64,000 bases of DNA from Scandinavium ludwigii_A. Lineage in GTDB: Bacteria; Pseudomonadota; Gammaproteobacteria; Enterobacterales; Enterobacteriaceae. Location of the stretch: positions 372,001 to 436,000 of the forward strand of contig CP191518.1 in NCBI GenBank assembly GCA_050516505.1. Direction: 5' to 3'. The notes beneath the pieces are model-generated. The model was not told the origin of the DNA. It searched no databases and was given only the letters and a program-made list of their open reading frames with translations. The stretch's first letter is position 1. Every line of letters starts with the position of its first letter. This document shows positions 35,259 through 47,813 of this stretch, one piece after another. Both the position numbers and the translations under genes were made by a program.

Positions 35259-36206
35259 TCAGGCAAGACGGTTACCGGGAATAAACCACTCCCGGCGCGA
35301 ATTTAAAAGATCCTGCGCGCTCATGGCTTTTTTACCAGCGGGTTGCAGCGATTGCAGGTTCAGAATGCCATTACCAGTCGCGACCTGGATACCATGCTTG
35401 TTGGTATCGACAATGGTGCCTGGCGCGGCATCAGTTTCAGTGTGGATCACTGATGCCTGCCACACTTTGACAGGTTGGTCATCAATCTCAAACCAGCTCA
35501 TTGGCCATGGATTAAAGGCTCGAATGCAACGCTCAAGCTGCTCTGCCGATAGTGACCAGTCGACGCGCGCTTCTTCTTTACTGAGCTTTTCGGCATGAGT
35601 GACCAGCGCTTCATCCTGAACTTCAGGTTTTGCTGTGCCGTTTGCCAGCTGCTTCAGTGTTTCGATCAGGCCCTGTGGCCCCATCTCTGCGAGCTTATCG
35701 TACAGCGAACCGCTGGTATCTTCTGCTGTAATCGGGCAGGAGAGCTTATGCAGCATATTGCCGGTATCAAGACCCACATCCATCTGCATGATGGTGACGC
35801 CGGTTTCGGCATCCCCCGCCCAAAGTGAACGCTGGATGGGGGCTGCGCCACGCCAGCGCGGCAGCAGTGAACCATGAACGTTAATGCAGCCCAGACGCGG
35901 CATATCCAGAACCGCTTTCGGCAGGATCAGACCATAGGCAACGACGACCATAACGTCGGCGTTGAGGTCGGCAACGAGCTGCTGGTTTTCCTGAGGACGC
36001 AGTGATGCAGGCTGGAAAACCGGTAGACCTTTCTCTTCTGCCAGCACTTTAACCGGGCTTGGCATCAGTTTTTTACCGCGCCCAGCTGGCCTGTCTGGTT
36101 GGGTGAAGACGCCAACCACTTGATGTCCAGACGACAACAGCGCGTCAAGATGGCGCGCTGCAAAGTCAGGAGTACCAGCAAAAATAATGCGGAGTGATTC
36201 TGACAC
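35259..36206 (-). CDS. fmt: Methionyl-tRNA formyltransferase
   Basis: Fmt formylates initiator Met-tRNA using 10-formyl-THF. The product is 315 residues, the usual length. The catalytic signature HGSLLPRWRGAAPIQRSL is complete, with N and H in NVHGSLL and D in MDVGLDTG. The C-terminal tRNA-binding domain is present. It lies 14 bases after def, the enzyme that later removes the formyl group. Confidence 0.98.
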   Translation of the reverse strand: MSESLRIIFAGTPDFAARHLDALLSSGHQVVGVFTQPDRPAGRGKKLMPSPVKVLAEEKGLPVFQPASLRPQENQQLVADLNADVMVVVAYGLILPKAVLDMPRLGCINVHGSLLPRWRGAAPIQRSLWAGDAETGVTIMQMDVGLDTGNMLHKLSCPITAEDTSGSLYDKLAEMGPQGLIETLKQLANGTAKPEVQDEALVTHAEKLSKEEARVDWSLSAEQLERCIRAFNPWPMSWFEIDDQPVKVWQASVIHTETDAAPGTIVDTNKHGIQVATGNGILNLQSLQPAGKKAMSAQDLLNSRREWFIPGNRLA

Positions 36207-36220
36207 GTTAATTCTTATCC

Positions 36221-36730
36221 TTAAGCACGAGCGTTCAGTCGATCCAGTTTCTCAACTTTCTGACGGATACGCTGTTGTTTCAGCGGGGACAGATAATCGA
36301 TAAACAGTTTGCCGACCAGATGGTCCATTTCGTGCTGAATGCAGATTGCCAGCAGACCATCGGCTTCTAATTCGTAAGGCTCACCTTCACGATCCAGTGC
36401 GCGGATTTTCACTTTCTCGGCGCGCGGAACCAGCGCCCGCTGTTCAGGGATCGACAGGCAGCCTTCTTCAATACCTGTATCGCCGCTTTTTTCCAGCAGC
36501 TCTGGGTTGATCAACACCAGCTGTTCTGCACGATCTTCGGACACATCAATGACGATGATACGCTGATGGATGTCGACCTGAGTTGCGGCCAGACCAATAC
36601 CTTCTTCGGCGTACATCGTTTCGAACATATCATCGACGATGCGCTGAATTTCTGCATTTACTTCTTTAACCGGCTCTGCGACTTTGCGAAGGCGCTCGTC
36701 CGGAATATGTAACACTTGCAAAACTGACAT
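36221..36730 (-). CDS. def: Peptide deformylase
   Basis: Deformylase removes the formyl group from new proteins using Fe(II). The product is 169 residues. All three family motifs are present: GIGLAATQ, EEGCLSIPE (metal cysteine) and QHEMDHL (metal histidines and catalytic glutamate). It heads the def-fmt-rsmB-trkA line and is divergent from dprA, with 129 bases between them. Confidence 0.99.
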   Translation of the reverse strand: MSVLQVLHIPDERLRKVAEPVKEVNAEIQRIVDDMFETMYAEEGIGLAATQVDIHQRIIVIDVSEDRAEQLVLINPELLEKSGDTGIEEGCLSIPEQRALVPRAEKVKIRALDREGEPYELEADGLLAICIQHEMDHLVGKLFIDYLSPLKQQRIRQKVEKLDRLNARA

Positions 36731-36859
36731 AATTATCCAGAGTTGTGTTCAGGAGTTGGAAAGTTTATTACCTCTATTCTAGACAAAACCCCCTCTGATT
36801 GACAGCATGACTGACCAATCGCAAAGATTGCTGGGACTGCTTGTGGCAAGGGGAAAGGG

Positions 36860-37984
36860 ATGACACCCACAGAAATATGGCTCCGTCTGATGACGGTCAA
36901 TGGATTATACGGCGACAGGTTGTTCGCGCTGGCGCAACGGTTGATATCTACAGATTCAATTAATGCCGACGTTTTGTTTGAAAACGGGTTTTCAGCCAAG
37001 CAGACCAAGCTATTCTTCACGCTATCCCAACGCATTCTCGACGACACTCAGAACTGGTTAACATTACCTGAGCATTCCCTGCTTTCCGCTGATCACCCTG
37101 ATTACCCTGTCTCATTACGGGCGATTGACGACTATCCGGGCATTTTGTTTGTCGCCGGAGATAGAAAGCTATTGGCATCGTCACAAATCGCGATTGTCGG
37201 CAGTCGGGATCACTCGTGGTACGGCGAGCGGTGGGGGCGCATTTTTAGCGAAGCGCTAGCCAGAAAAGGCATGACGATAACCAGCGGGATGGCGCTTGGC
37301 ATCGATGGAGTGGCACATCGCGCTGCGTTGGATGCAGCCGGGAAAACCATTGCGGTATTGGGCAACGGACTGTTTCATACCTATCCACGACGGCATGCGT
37401 CGCTGGCCCAGCGCATTGTTGAAAATGGCGGGGCGTTGGTGAGCGAATTTCCATTGGCACAGCCGCCTTTTCCCGCCAATTTCCCACGACGAAATCGGAT
37501 TATCAGCGGGCTCAGCAGTGGGGTCCTGGTGGTGGAGGCGGCGATAAAAAGCGGCTCTCTGGTTACCGCCAGAACGGCGCTAGAGCAGGGCCGGGACGTT
37601 TATGCCATTCCAGGGCCTTTAGGGAGCCCCGGATCAGAAGGGCCACACTGGTTGATTAAGCAGGGTGCGATACCTGTGACATCAGTAGAAGACATCCTGG
37701 AAAATTTGCAATATGGGCGACATCCGTTGCCAGATGAGGCTGAAAAATCAAATTATTCCCCGGATACGGAGCTTGCAGCATTGCCATTTCCAGAGCTCCT
37801 GGCTAACGTAGGAGATGAGGTAACACCTGTTGACGTTGTCGCTGAACGTGCCGGCCAACCTGTGCCAGTGACGGTAGCCCAACTACTGGAGCTGGAGTTA
37901 GCAGGATGGATCGCAGCTGTACCCGGCGGCTATGTCCGATTAAGGAGGGCATGCCATGTTCGACGTACTGATGTATTTGTTTGA
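36860..37984 (+). CDS. dprA: DNA-processing protein DprA/Smf
   Basis: DprA binds incoming single-stranded DNA and loads RecA in natural transformation. It is conserved in enterics whether or not they are competent. The product is 374 residues with a Rossmann-like DprA domain. Motifs include AIVGSRDHSWYGERWGRIF, TSGMALGIDGVAHRAALDA and RRNRIISGLSSGVLVVEA. A C-terminal winged-helix domain (about residues 305-365) follows. Its end overlaps smg by 29 bases. Confidence 0.96.
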   Translation: MTPTEIWLRLMTVNGLYGDRLFALAQRLISTDSINADVLFENGFSAKQTKLFFTLSQRILDDTQNWLTLPEHSLLSADHPDYPVSLRAIDDYPGILFVAGDRKLLASSQIAIVGSRDHSWYGERWGRIFSEALARKGMTITSGMALGIDGVAHRAALDAAGKTIAVLGNGLFHTYPRRHASLAQRIVENGGALVSEFPLAQPPFPANFPRRNRIISGLSSGVLVVEAAIKSGSLVTARTALEQGRDVYAIPGPLGSPGSEGPHWLIKQGAIPVTSVEDILENLQYGRHPLPDEAEKSNYSPDTELAALPFPELLANVGDEVTPVDVVAERAGQPVPVTVAQLLELELAGWIAAVPGGYVRLRRACHVRRTDVFV

Positions 37985-38429
37985 GACTTACATCCATAAC
38001 GACGCAGAGATGCGGGTGGATCAGGATAAGCTGACGCAGGATCTTACTGACGCCGGTTTTGATCGTGAAGATATCTACAACGCACTGCTGTGGTTGGAAA
38101 AGCTGGCTGATTATCAGGAAGGGCTCACCGAGCCAATGCAGCTGGCTTCAGATCCACTCTCTGTGCGTATTTATACCGCAGATGAGTGCCAACGGCTGGA
38201 TGCCAGTTGCCGGGGATTCTTGTTATTCCTGGAGCAGATTCAGGTGCTAAACCTCGAAACGCGTGAAATGGTGATTGAACGCGTCATGGCGCTGGATGCC
38301 ACAGAGTTTGAGTTGGAAGATTTGAAGTGGGTGATTCTGATGGTGCTGTTTAACATCCCGGGCTGTGAAAATGCCTATCAGCAGATGGAAGAATTACTCT
38401 TCGAAGTAAATGAAGGTATGCTGCACTAA
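37956..38429 (+). CDS. smg: Smg family protein (DUF494)
   Basis: Smg is a conserved acidic helical protein of unknown function. The product is 157 residues, full length, starting MFDVLMYLFETYIHNDAEMR. A strong Shine-Dalgarno (AAGGAGGG) lies within the end of dprA, seven bases before this ATG, so the 29-base overlap is well supported. It is found with dprA and yrdD throughout enterics; no function is claimed. Confidence 0.95.
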   Translation: MFDVLMYLFETYIHNDAEMRVDQDKLTQDLTDAGFDREDIYNALLWLEKLADYQEGLTEPMQLASDPLSVRIYTADECQRLDASCRGFLLFLEQIQVLNLETREMVIERVMALDATEFELEDLKWVILMVLFNIPGCENAYQQMEELLFEVNEGMLH

Positions 38430-38456
38430 TTCAATTGCGCAGCGACAAGAGTTGTT

Positions 38457-39014
38457 ATGGCCAAATCAGCACTGTTTACGGTACCTAAAAACGAGCCCTG
38501 CCCACAGTGTGGGGCCGAACTGGTTATCCGAAGCGGTAAACACGGGCCGTTTCTCGGCTGTTCTCATTACCCGGAATGCGATTACGTCCGTCCCCTGAAA
38601 AGTCAGGCGGACGGACATATTGTCAAAGTTCTGGAAGGGCAATTGTGTCCAGCCTGCGGAGCGGAACTGGTGCTTCGCCAGGGCCGTTTTGGCATGTTTA
38701 TCGGCTGCATCCAGTATCCGGCCTGCGAGCATACGGAACTCATCGACAAGCCTGATGATACCGCCATTGCTTGCCCGCAGTGTCACGAAGGACATCTGGT
38801 TCAGCGTCGTTCCCGCTATGGGAAGACCTTCCATTCCTGCGATCGCTATCCGGATTGCCAATTTGTCCTTAATTTCAAACCGGTAGTGGGACAATGCCCC
38901 GAGTGCCATTACCCACTGCTTATCGAAAAGAAAACGGCGCAGGGCGTTAAGCTCTTTTGTGCCAGTAAACAATGTGGAAAGCCGGTATCGGCGGAACAAA
39001 TCAGTGAACAGTAA
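38457..39014 (+). CDS. yrdD: Zinc-finger protein YrdD (topoisomerase I C-terminal-like)
   Basis: YrdD is a single-stranded-DNA-binding-type protein made of topoisomerase IA C-terminal zinc ribbons, without the catalytic part. The product is 185 residues with four CxxC...C motifs: CPQCGAEL...CSHYPEC, CPACGAEL...CIQYPAC, CPQCHEGH...CDRYPDC and CPECHYPL...CASKQC. The role is uncertain. Its end overlaps the tsaC start by 11 bases. Confidence 0.95.
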   Translation: MAKSALFTVPKNEPCPQCGAELVIRSGKHGPFLGCSHYPECDYVRPLKSQADGHIVKVLEGQLCPACGAELVLRQGRFGMFIGCIQYPACEHTELIDKPDDTAIACPQCHEGHLVQRRSRYGKTFHSCDRYPDCQFVLNFKPVVGQCPECHYPLLIEKKTAQGVKLFCASKQCGKPVSAEQISEQ

Positions 39015-39576
39015 CCTGCATCAAGAAAGCGTTTTGAAAGCTATCGACGCGCTCAATAATAAAGAAGTCATCGCTTATCCCACTGAGGCTGTTTTTGGCG
39101 TGGGCTGTGACCCCGATAGTGAAACGGCGGTCATGCGTTTGCTTGAACTCAAGCAGCGCCCTATGGAAAAAGGCCTCATCTTGATTGCCGCGAATTTTGA
39201 ACAACTCCGGCCATATATCGACGATTCCGTATTGTCGGATGCCCAGCGTGAAGCCGTGTTCTCACGTTGGCCAGGGCCGGTCACCTTCGTCTTTCCCGCT
39301 CGGGCTTCGACCCCGCCCTGGCTCACCGGGCGTTTCGATACGCTTGCTGTGCGCGTGACCGACCACCCGCTGGTGGTGGAGTTGTGCCAGGCCTACGGGA
39401 AACCGCTGGTATCGACAAGTGCGAATCTCACCGGGCAGGAACCTTGCCGTACCGTCGCAGAAATTGTCATTCAGTTTGGCGACGCCTTTCCGGTTGTAAA
39501 AGGAGAGACGGGCGGACGGATGAATCCTTCTGAAATTCGTGATGCCCTGACGGGCGAACTTTTCCGCCAAGGGTAA
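39004..39576 (+). CDS. tsaC: Threonylcarbamoyl-AMP synthase TsaC
   Basis: TsaC makes threonylcarbamoyl-AMP from threonine, bicarbonate and ATP, the first step to t6A37 in ANN-decoding tRNAs. The product is 190 residues from a GTG start at 39004, inside the end of yrdD, giving the same length as E. coli. The YrdC-family signature KPLVSTSANLTGQEPCRT and the KQRP motif are intact. A longer ATG-started frame would lie inside yrdD and is not supported. Confidence 0.95.
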   Translation: MNSNLHQESVLKAIDALNNKEVIAYPTEAVFGVGCDPDSETAVMRLLELKQRPMEKGLILIAANFEQLRPYIDDSVLSDAQREAVFSRWPGPVTFVFPARASTPPWLTGRFDTLAVRVTDHPLVVELCQAYGKPLVSTSANLTGQEPCRTVAEIVIQFGDAFPVVKGETGGRMNPSEIRDALTGELFRQG

Positions 39577-39580
39577 TCGT

Positions 39581-40399
39581 ATGGAACAGTACGCGGTGTT
39601 CGGCAACCCCATCGCACACAGTAAATCGCCCTTCATTCATCAGCGATTCGCTCAGCAGCTTAATATTGAGCATCCTTATGGCCGGGTGCTGGCCCCACGT
39701 GACGCCTTCAATGAAACGCTGGATGCATTCTTAGCCGCAGGCGGTAAAGGCTGCAATGTGACGGTTCCCTTTAAAGAAGAAGCGTTTGCTCGTGCGGATG
39801 AAGTAACGGAGCGGGCCGCGCTGGCTGGAGCCGTTAATACTTTGAAGCGCCTCGAAGACGGACGACTGCTGGGTGATAACACTGACGGTATCGGTTTGTT
39901 GAGTGATCTTGAACGTCTGGCCTTCATTAAGCCGGGTTATCGCATTTTATTGATTGGCGCGGGTGGCGCGGCACGTGGCGTACTTTTACCGCTGCTGTCG
40001 TTAGACTGTGCGGTGACGGTAACCAATAGGACATTTTCCCGAGCTCAGGAGCTGTCTACGCTCTTTGCGCATACCGGAAGTGTGAAAGCATTGGCGATGA
40101 ATGCCCTCGCTGGCCAAAAATTCGATTTGATAATCAATGCAACTTCCAGCGGTATTGGCGGAGAAACACCTGCAATCCCGACCGCGATTATCAATAGTGA
40201 TGTGCACTGCTATGACATGTTCTATCAGAAAGGAAGCACGCCTTTCCTTAACTGGTGCGAAGAGCACGGCGCAAAACAGAATGCTGATGGTCTGGGCATG
40301 CTGGTGGCCCAAGCGGCTCATGCCGTATTGCTGTGGCATGGTATTTTGCCGGAAATCACACCTGTTATCGCCGAACTGAAAAAGGAACTCGCCCTGTGA
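39581..40399 (+). CDS. aroE: Shikimate dehydrogenase (NADP)
   Basis: AroE reduces 3-dehydroshikimate to shikimate in aromatic amino-acid synthesis. The product is 272 residues, the E. coli length. It has the substrate site NPIAHSKSPFIH, the catalytic lysine in NVTVPFKEEA, the catalytic aspartate in GDNTDGIG and the NADP motif GAGGAARGV. It starts four bases after tsaC and overlaps yrdB by four bases. Confidence 0.98.
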   Translation: MEQYAVFGNPIAHSKSPFIHQRFAQQLNIEHPYGRVLAPRDAFNETLDAFLAAGGKGCNVTVPFKEEAFARADEVTERAALAGAVNTLKRLEDGRLLGDNTDGIGLLSDLERLAFIKPGYRILLIGAGGAARGVLLPLLSLDCAVTVTNRTFSRAQELSTLFAHTGSVKALAMNALAGQKFDLIINATSSGIGGETPAIPTAIINSDVHCYDMFYQKGSTPFLNWCEEHGAKQNADGLGMLVAQAAHAVLLWHGILPEITPVIAELKKELAL

Positions 40400-40653
40400 A
40401 TCAGGCGATCCTGTTCCCTGACCGTGAGGCCTGGGATGAAATGCAGCGGTGCATTTGCTTTCCGGTGCTGGTCGGTGGGTTTCAGCTGAACTGCGCATTA
40501 TCGGCTGAATCACTGGCGCACCGCTTTGGTGGCGATGCGCCAGAAGTCTGGCTTGAAAGCTTTCGACAGAATCGCTGGGATCTGGAAGAAGAAGCCGAAC
40601 AGGCTATCCGCGATTGGCAGGAAGACAATCAGGGCTGGATCTGGCTCTCCTGA
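40396..40653 (+). CDS. yrdB: DUF1488 family protein YrdB
   Basis: YrdB is a small conserved protein of unknown function. The product is 85 residues from a GTG start that overlaps the aroE stop (GTGA). This gives the E. coli N-terminus (MNQAILFPDREAWDE); the ORF also extends upstream inside aroE. Its last 25 bases overlap the end of yrdA on the opposite strand. Confidence 0.92.
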   Translation: MNQAILFPDREAWDEMQRCICFPVLVGGFQLNCALSAESLAHRFGGDAPEVWLESFRQNRWDLEEEAEQAIRDWQEDNQGWIWLS

Positions 40654-41183
40654 TCGAGATATTCATCTTTCCATTTCACATAGTTGTTGGCGGAATACGT
40701 CAATCCCTCTCTTTCCGCTTCAGTTAATGGGCGGATCTGTTTGACCGGGCTTCCGAGATACAGAAAACCGCTTTCAAGACGTTTGTTTTGTGGTACCAGG
40801 CTTCCCGCCCCAATCATTACATCATCTTCTATTACTGCACCATCCAGCAGAATCGATCCCATTCCGACCAATACCCGGTTGCCAATCGTGCAGCCGTGTA
40901 GCATGACTTTGTGTCCTACTGTGACGTCCTCACCGATGATCAGAGGATTGCCTTCCGGTTTAAAGGAGGATTTGTGTGTGACGTGTAATACGCTGCCGTC
41001 CTGAATATTGCTGCGCGCGCCGATAGCCACATAATTCACATCGCCGCGAATAACGACCAACGGCCAGATACCCACATCGTCAGAGAGGCGTACATCTCCG
41101 ATCACCACGCTGGTGGCGTCGATCATGACCTGGGAACCGATCTTGGGATGTAATGCTTTATAAGGGCGAATATTTGCCGACAT
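40629..41183 (-). CDS. yrdA: Gamma-carbonic-anhydrase-like hexapeptide protein YrdA
   Basis: YrdA is a left-handed beta-helix trimer of the gamma-carbonic-anhydrase family; activity in enterics is unclear. The product is 184 residues from MSANIRPYKALHPKIG. The metal-site histidines lie in DGSVLHVTHKSS and VGHKVMLHGCTIGN, and hexapeptide repeats run through the middle. An ATG five codons upstream is also possible. It is convergent with yrdB, overlapping by 25 bases. Confidence 0.94.
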   Translation of the reverse strand: MSANIRPYKALHPKIGSQVMIDATSVVIGDVRLSDDVGIWPLVVIRGDVNYVAIGARSNIQDGSVLHVTHKSSFKPEGNPLIIGEDVTVGHKVMLHGCTIGNRVLVGMGSILLDGAVIEDDVMIGAGSLVPQNKRLESGFLYLGSPVKQIRPLTEAEREGLTYSANNYVKWKDEYLDQESQIQP

Positions 41184-41331
41184 GTTTACCTCGTTCATAT
41201 AGGAGCAGGTGATTTATAGACATTATCGGCTTTCTATAAGGCTTTAACACCTCAAAAAATAGGCAGATCGGACGGGATCTCAGCAAAAAGAATGAAAAAA
41301 CAGCGGTCGGAAAAAAGATCGCAAAAAAGGG

Positions 41332-41359
41332 TTGTGCAAAAAAATGGGATCCCTATAAT
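41332..41359 (+). promoter_or_regulatory. rrn P1 core promoter
   Basis: TTGTGC, a 16-base spacer and a perfect TATAAT, followed by GCGCCTCC, the pattern of growth-rate-controlled rrn P1 promoters. Confidence 0.9.
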
Positions 41360-41440
41360 GCGCCTCCATCGACACGGAACATGTGAACAACTTCACAGTG
41401 TGCCGGCGGCGATGAGAGTTAAAAATCCTGAAATTAAGGG

Positions 41441-41468
41441 TTGACTCTGAAAGAGGAAAGCGTAATAT
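41441..41468 (+). promoter_or_regulatory. rrn P2 core promoter
   Basis: TTGACT, a 16-base spacer and TAATAT, 109 bases after P1, as in E. coli rrn operons. Confidence 0.85.
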
Positions 41469-41654
41469 ACGCCACCTCGAGTTAGCAAGCGAAAGCGCGT
41501 AACTCACTGCTCTTTAACAATTTATCAGACAATCTGTGTGGGCACTCAAAGTGACATGGATTCTTAAACGTCGAAAGACGCTAAATAGAATACCAAGTCT
41601 TATGAGTGAACATACGTAATTCATTACGAAGTTTAATTCATGAGCATCAAACTT

Positions 41655-43196
<1,542 letters not shown>

Positions 43197-43281
43197 CCTT
43201 AAAGAACCTGCCTTTGTAGTGTCCACACAGATTGTCTGATAGATGTAGAGAAGCAAGGCGTCTTGCGATTGAGACTTCAGT

Positions 43282-43357
43282 GTCCCCTTCGTCTAGAGGC
43301 CCAGGACACCGCCCTTTCACGGCGGTAACAGGGGTTCGAATCCCCTAGGGGACGCCA
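43282..43357 (+). tRNA. gltU-like: tRNA-Glu (TTC), 16S-23S spacer
   Basis: A 76-base tRNA with a 7-bp acceptor stem (GTCCCCT / AGGGGAC), anticodon TTC at 43316-43318, GGTTCGAATCC T-arm and encoded CCA. It decodes glutamate and is also the donor for heme synthesis via GluTR. E. coli rrnD has tRNA-Ile and tRNA-Ala here instead; the Glu spacer is the type seen in E. coli rrnB, C, E and G. Confidence 0.98.
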
Positions 43358-43590
43358 CTTGCTGGTTTGTGAGTGAAAGTCGCCGACCTCCATATCTCAA
43401 AACTGATTTTACGGCGTAAGCGGTGAGTCATGTTTGAGATATTTGCTCTTTAAAAATCTGGATCAAGCTGAAAATTGAAACGACACACTGTTTCCTTTCT
43501 CCGTAATAAGAAAGGAAAATACGGTGTGTTCGAGTCTCTCAAATTATCGCAAGTCGATGGTGAATCGAAAGAAACATCTTCGGGTTGTGA
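43358..43590 (+). other. tRNA-Glu to 23S spacer
   Basis: No gene. It holds a second boxA-like site (TGCTCTTTAAAAA near 43443-43455) and the 5' half of the 23S processing stalk cut by RNase III. Confidence 0.7.
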
Positions 43591-46496
<2,906 letters not shown>

Positions 46497-46591
46497 ACAA
46501 CGCCGAAGATGTTTTGGCGAGAGAGACACGATATTCAGCTTGATAACAGATTAACTGACAGACCCTGAGGGGTGTGTTGGGAAACAGAATT

Positions 46592-46711
46592 TGCCTGGCG
46601 GCAACAGCGCGGTGGTCCCACCTGACCCCATGCCGAACTCAGAAGTGAAACGCCGTAGCGCCGATGGTAGTGTGGGGTCTCCCCATGCGAGAGTAGGGAA
46701 CTGCCAGGCAT
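46592..46711 (+). rRNA. rrf: 5S ribosomal RNA, first copy
   Basis: 120 bases starting TGCCTGGCGG and ending CTGCCAGGCAT, pairing in the terminal stem. Identical to the second copy except for the third base pair of that stem. Confidence 0.99.
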
Positions 46712-46723
46712 CAAATTAAGTGT

Positions 46724-46799
46724 GCTGATATGGCTCAGTTGGTAGAGCGCACCCTTGGTAAGGGTGAGGTCCCCAGTTCGACTCTGGGTATCAGCACCA
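46724..46799 (+). tRNA. thrV: tRNA-Thr (GGT)
   Basis: A 76-base tRNA (GCTGATATGGCTCAGTTGG start, encoded CCA) with anticodon GGT at 46757-46759, decoding ACC/ACU. It lies between the two 5S genes, as thrV does in E. coli rrnD, which supports the rrnD identity. Confidence 0.98.
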
Positions 46800-46833
46800 G
46801 TTTTAACGGTTAAGTTCGGCAGATAAAAGAATT

Positions 46834-46953
46834 TGTCTGGCGGCAACAGCGCGGTGGTCCCACCTGACCCCATGCCGAACTCAGAAGTGAAACGCCGTAG
46901 CGCCGATGGTAGTGTGGGGTCTCCCCATGCGAGAGTAGGGAACTGCCAGACAT
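46834..46953 (+). rRNA. rrfF: 5S ribosomal RNA, second copy
   Basis: 120 bases starting TGTCTGGCGG and ending CTGCCAGACAT. It differs from the first copy only at base 3 (T for C) and base 117 (A for G), which pair with each other. Confidence 0.98.
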
Positions 46954-46962
46954 CAATTAAAC

Positions 46963-46993
46963 AAAAAGCCCAGTCTTATGACTGGGCTTTTTG
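46963..46993 (+). terminator. Terminator of the rrn operon
   Basis: AAAAAGCCCAGT, a short loop, then ACTGGGCTTTTT: a strong rrn terminator. Confidence 0.93.
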
Positions 46994-47016
46994 CTTTTCT
47001 GCGATCTGAAAATAGA

Positions 47017-47040
47017 AAAATCCTCCCCAAAATGGGGAGG
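47017..47040 (-). terminator. Terminator of the yhdWXYZ operon
   Basis: The stem CCTCCCCA / TGGGGAGG (47022-47029 with 47033-47040) is followed on the minus strand by a T run, seven bases after the yhdZ stop. Confidence 0.88.
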
Positions 47041-47047
47041 AAAAAGC

Positions 47048-47806
47048 TCAGTGGATAACCTGCGAGAGAAACGCGCGGGTTCGCTCAGATTTTGGGTTTG
47101 CAAAGAACTGCTCCGGCGGTGCTTGCTCGACGATCTCACCCCTGTCCATAAAGATAACCCGGTCTGCGACGGTTCTGGCAAAGCCCATTTCATGCGTTAC
47201 GCACAGCATTGTCATCCCGGATTGGGCCAGGCCGATCATGGTGTCGAGCACTTCCTTCACCATTTCCGGATCGAGTGCGGAAGTGGGCTCATCAAACAGC
47301 ATAATTTTTGGCTTCATGCACAACGAGCGCGCTATCGCGACGCGCTGTTGCTGGCCACCTGAAATCTGGCCGGGAAACTTATGTGCATGTTCCGCGATCC
47401 GGACCCGCTCCAGATAGTGCATCGCTAACGCTTCCGCTTCTTTCTTTGGTAGTTTTCGCACCCATATCGGCGCCAGAGTACAGTTTTGCAAAACGGTAAG
47501 ATGCGGGAACAAATTGAAGTGCTGGAATACCATACCCACTTCCTGACGCACTCGCTCGATATTGCGAATATCTTCATTGAGCTCGATGCCATCAACGACG
47601 ATCCGACCCTGCTGATGTTCTTCCAAATGATTAATACAACGGATCGTGGTCGATTTTCCTGAACCTGAAGGCCCGCACAAGACAATACGTTCACCCTGTT
47701 TCACGTTCAGATTAATGTCCTTCAGAACGTGAAACTGTCCGTACCATTTATTGACGTTTTCCAGCGTAATCATCGCATCCGCCGGCTGTAGTAATGTTTG
47801 ACTCAT
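47048..47806 (-). CDS. yhdZ: Polar amino-acid ABC transporter ATPase YhdZ
   Basis: The ATP-binding subunit of an AapJQMP-type amino-acid importer. The product is 252 residues. It has Walker A (CGPSGSGKSTTIRC), the ABC signature (QISGGQQQRVAIARSL), Walker B (KIMLFDEPTSALDPE) and the switch histidine (LCVTHEMGFA). It lies seven bases after yhdY. The general class is certain; the substrate is inferred from the family. Confidence 0.96.
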   Translation of the reverse strand: MSQTLLQPADAMITLENVNKWYGQFHVLKDINLNVKQGERIVLCGPSGSGKSTTIRCINHLEEHQQGRIVVDGIELNEDIRNIERVRQEVGMVFQHFNLFPHLTVLQNCTLAPIWVRKLPKKEAEALAMHYLERVRIAEHAHKFPGQISGGQQQRVAIARSLCMKPKIMLFDEPTSALDPEMVKEVLDTMIGLAQSGMTMLCVTHEMGFARTVADRVIFMDRGEIVEQAPPEQFFANPKSERTRAFLSQVIH

Positions 47807-47813
47807 AGTTTCC

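Larger units (their letters stand above)
41199..41654 (+). promoter_or_regulatory. rrn operon promoter region and leader
   Basis: These 456 bases hold no gene. P1 has TTGTGC (41332-41337) and TATAAT (41354-41359), with an A-rich UP element at about 41283-41331. P2 has TTGACT (41441-41446) and TAATAT (41463-41468). The leader holds a boxA-type antitermination site (TGCTCTTTAACA, 41507-41518), and the AT-rich part further upstream is where Fis sites lie in E. coli. GC-rich bases just after the P1 -10 form the stringent-control discriminator. Confidence 0.88.
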
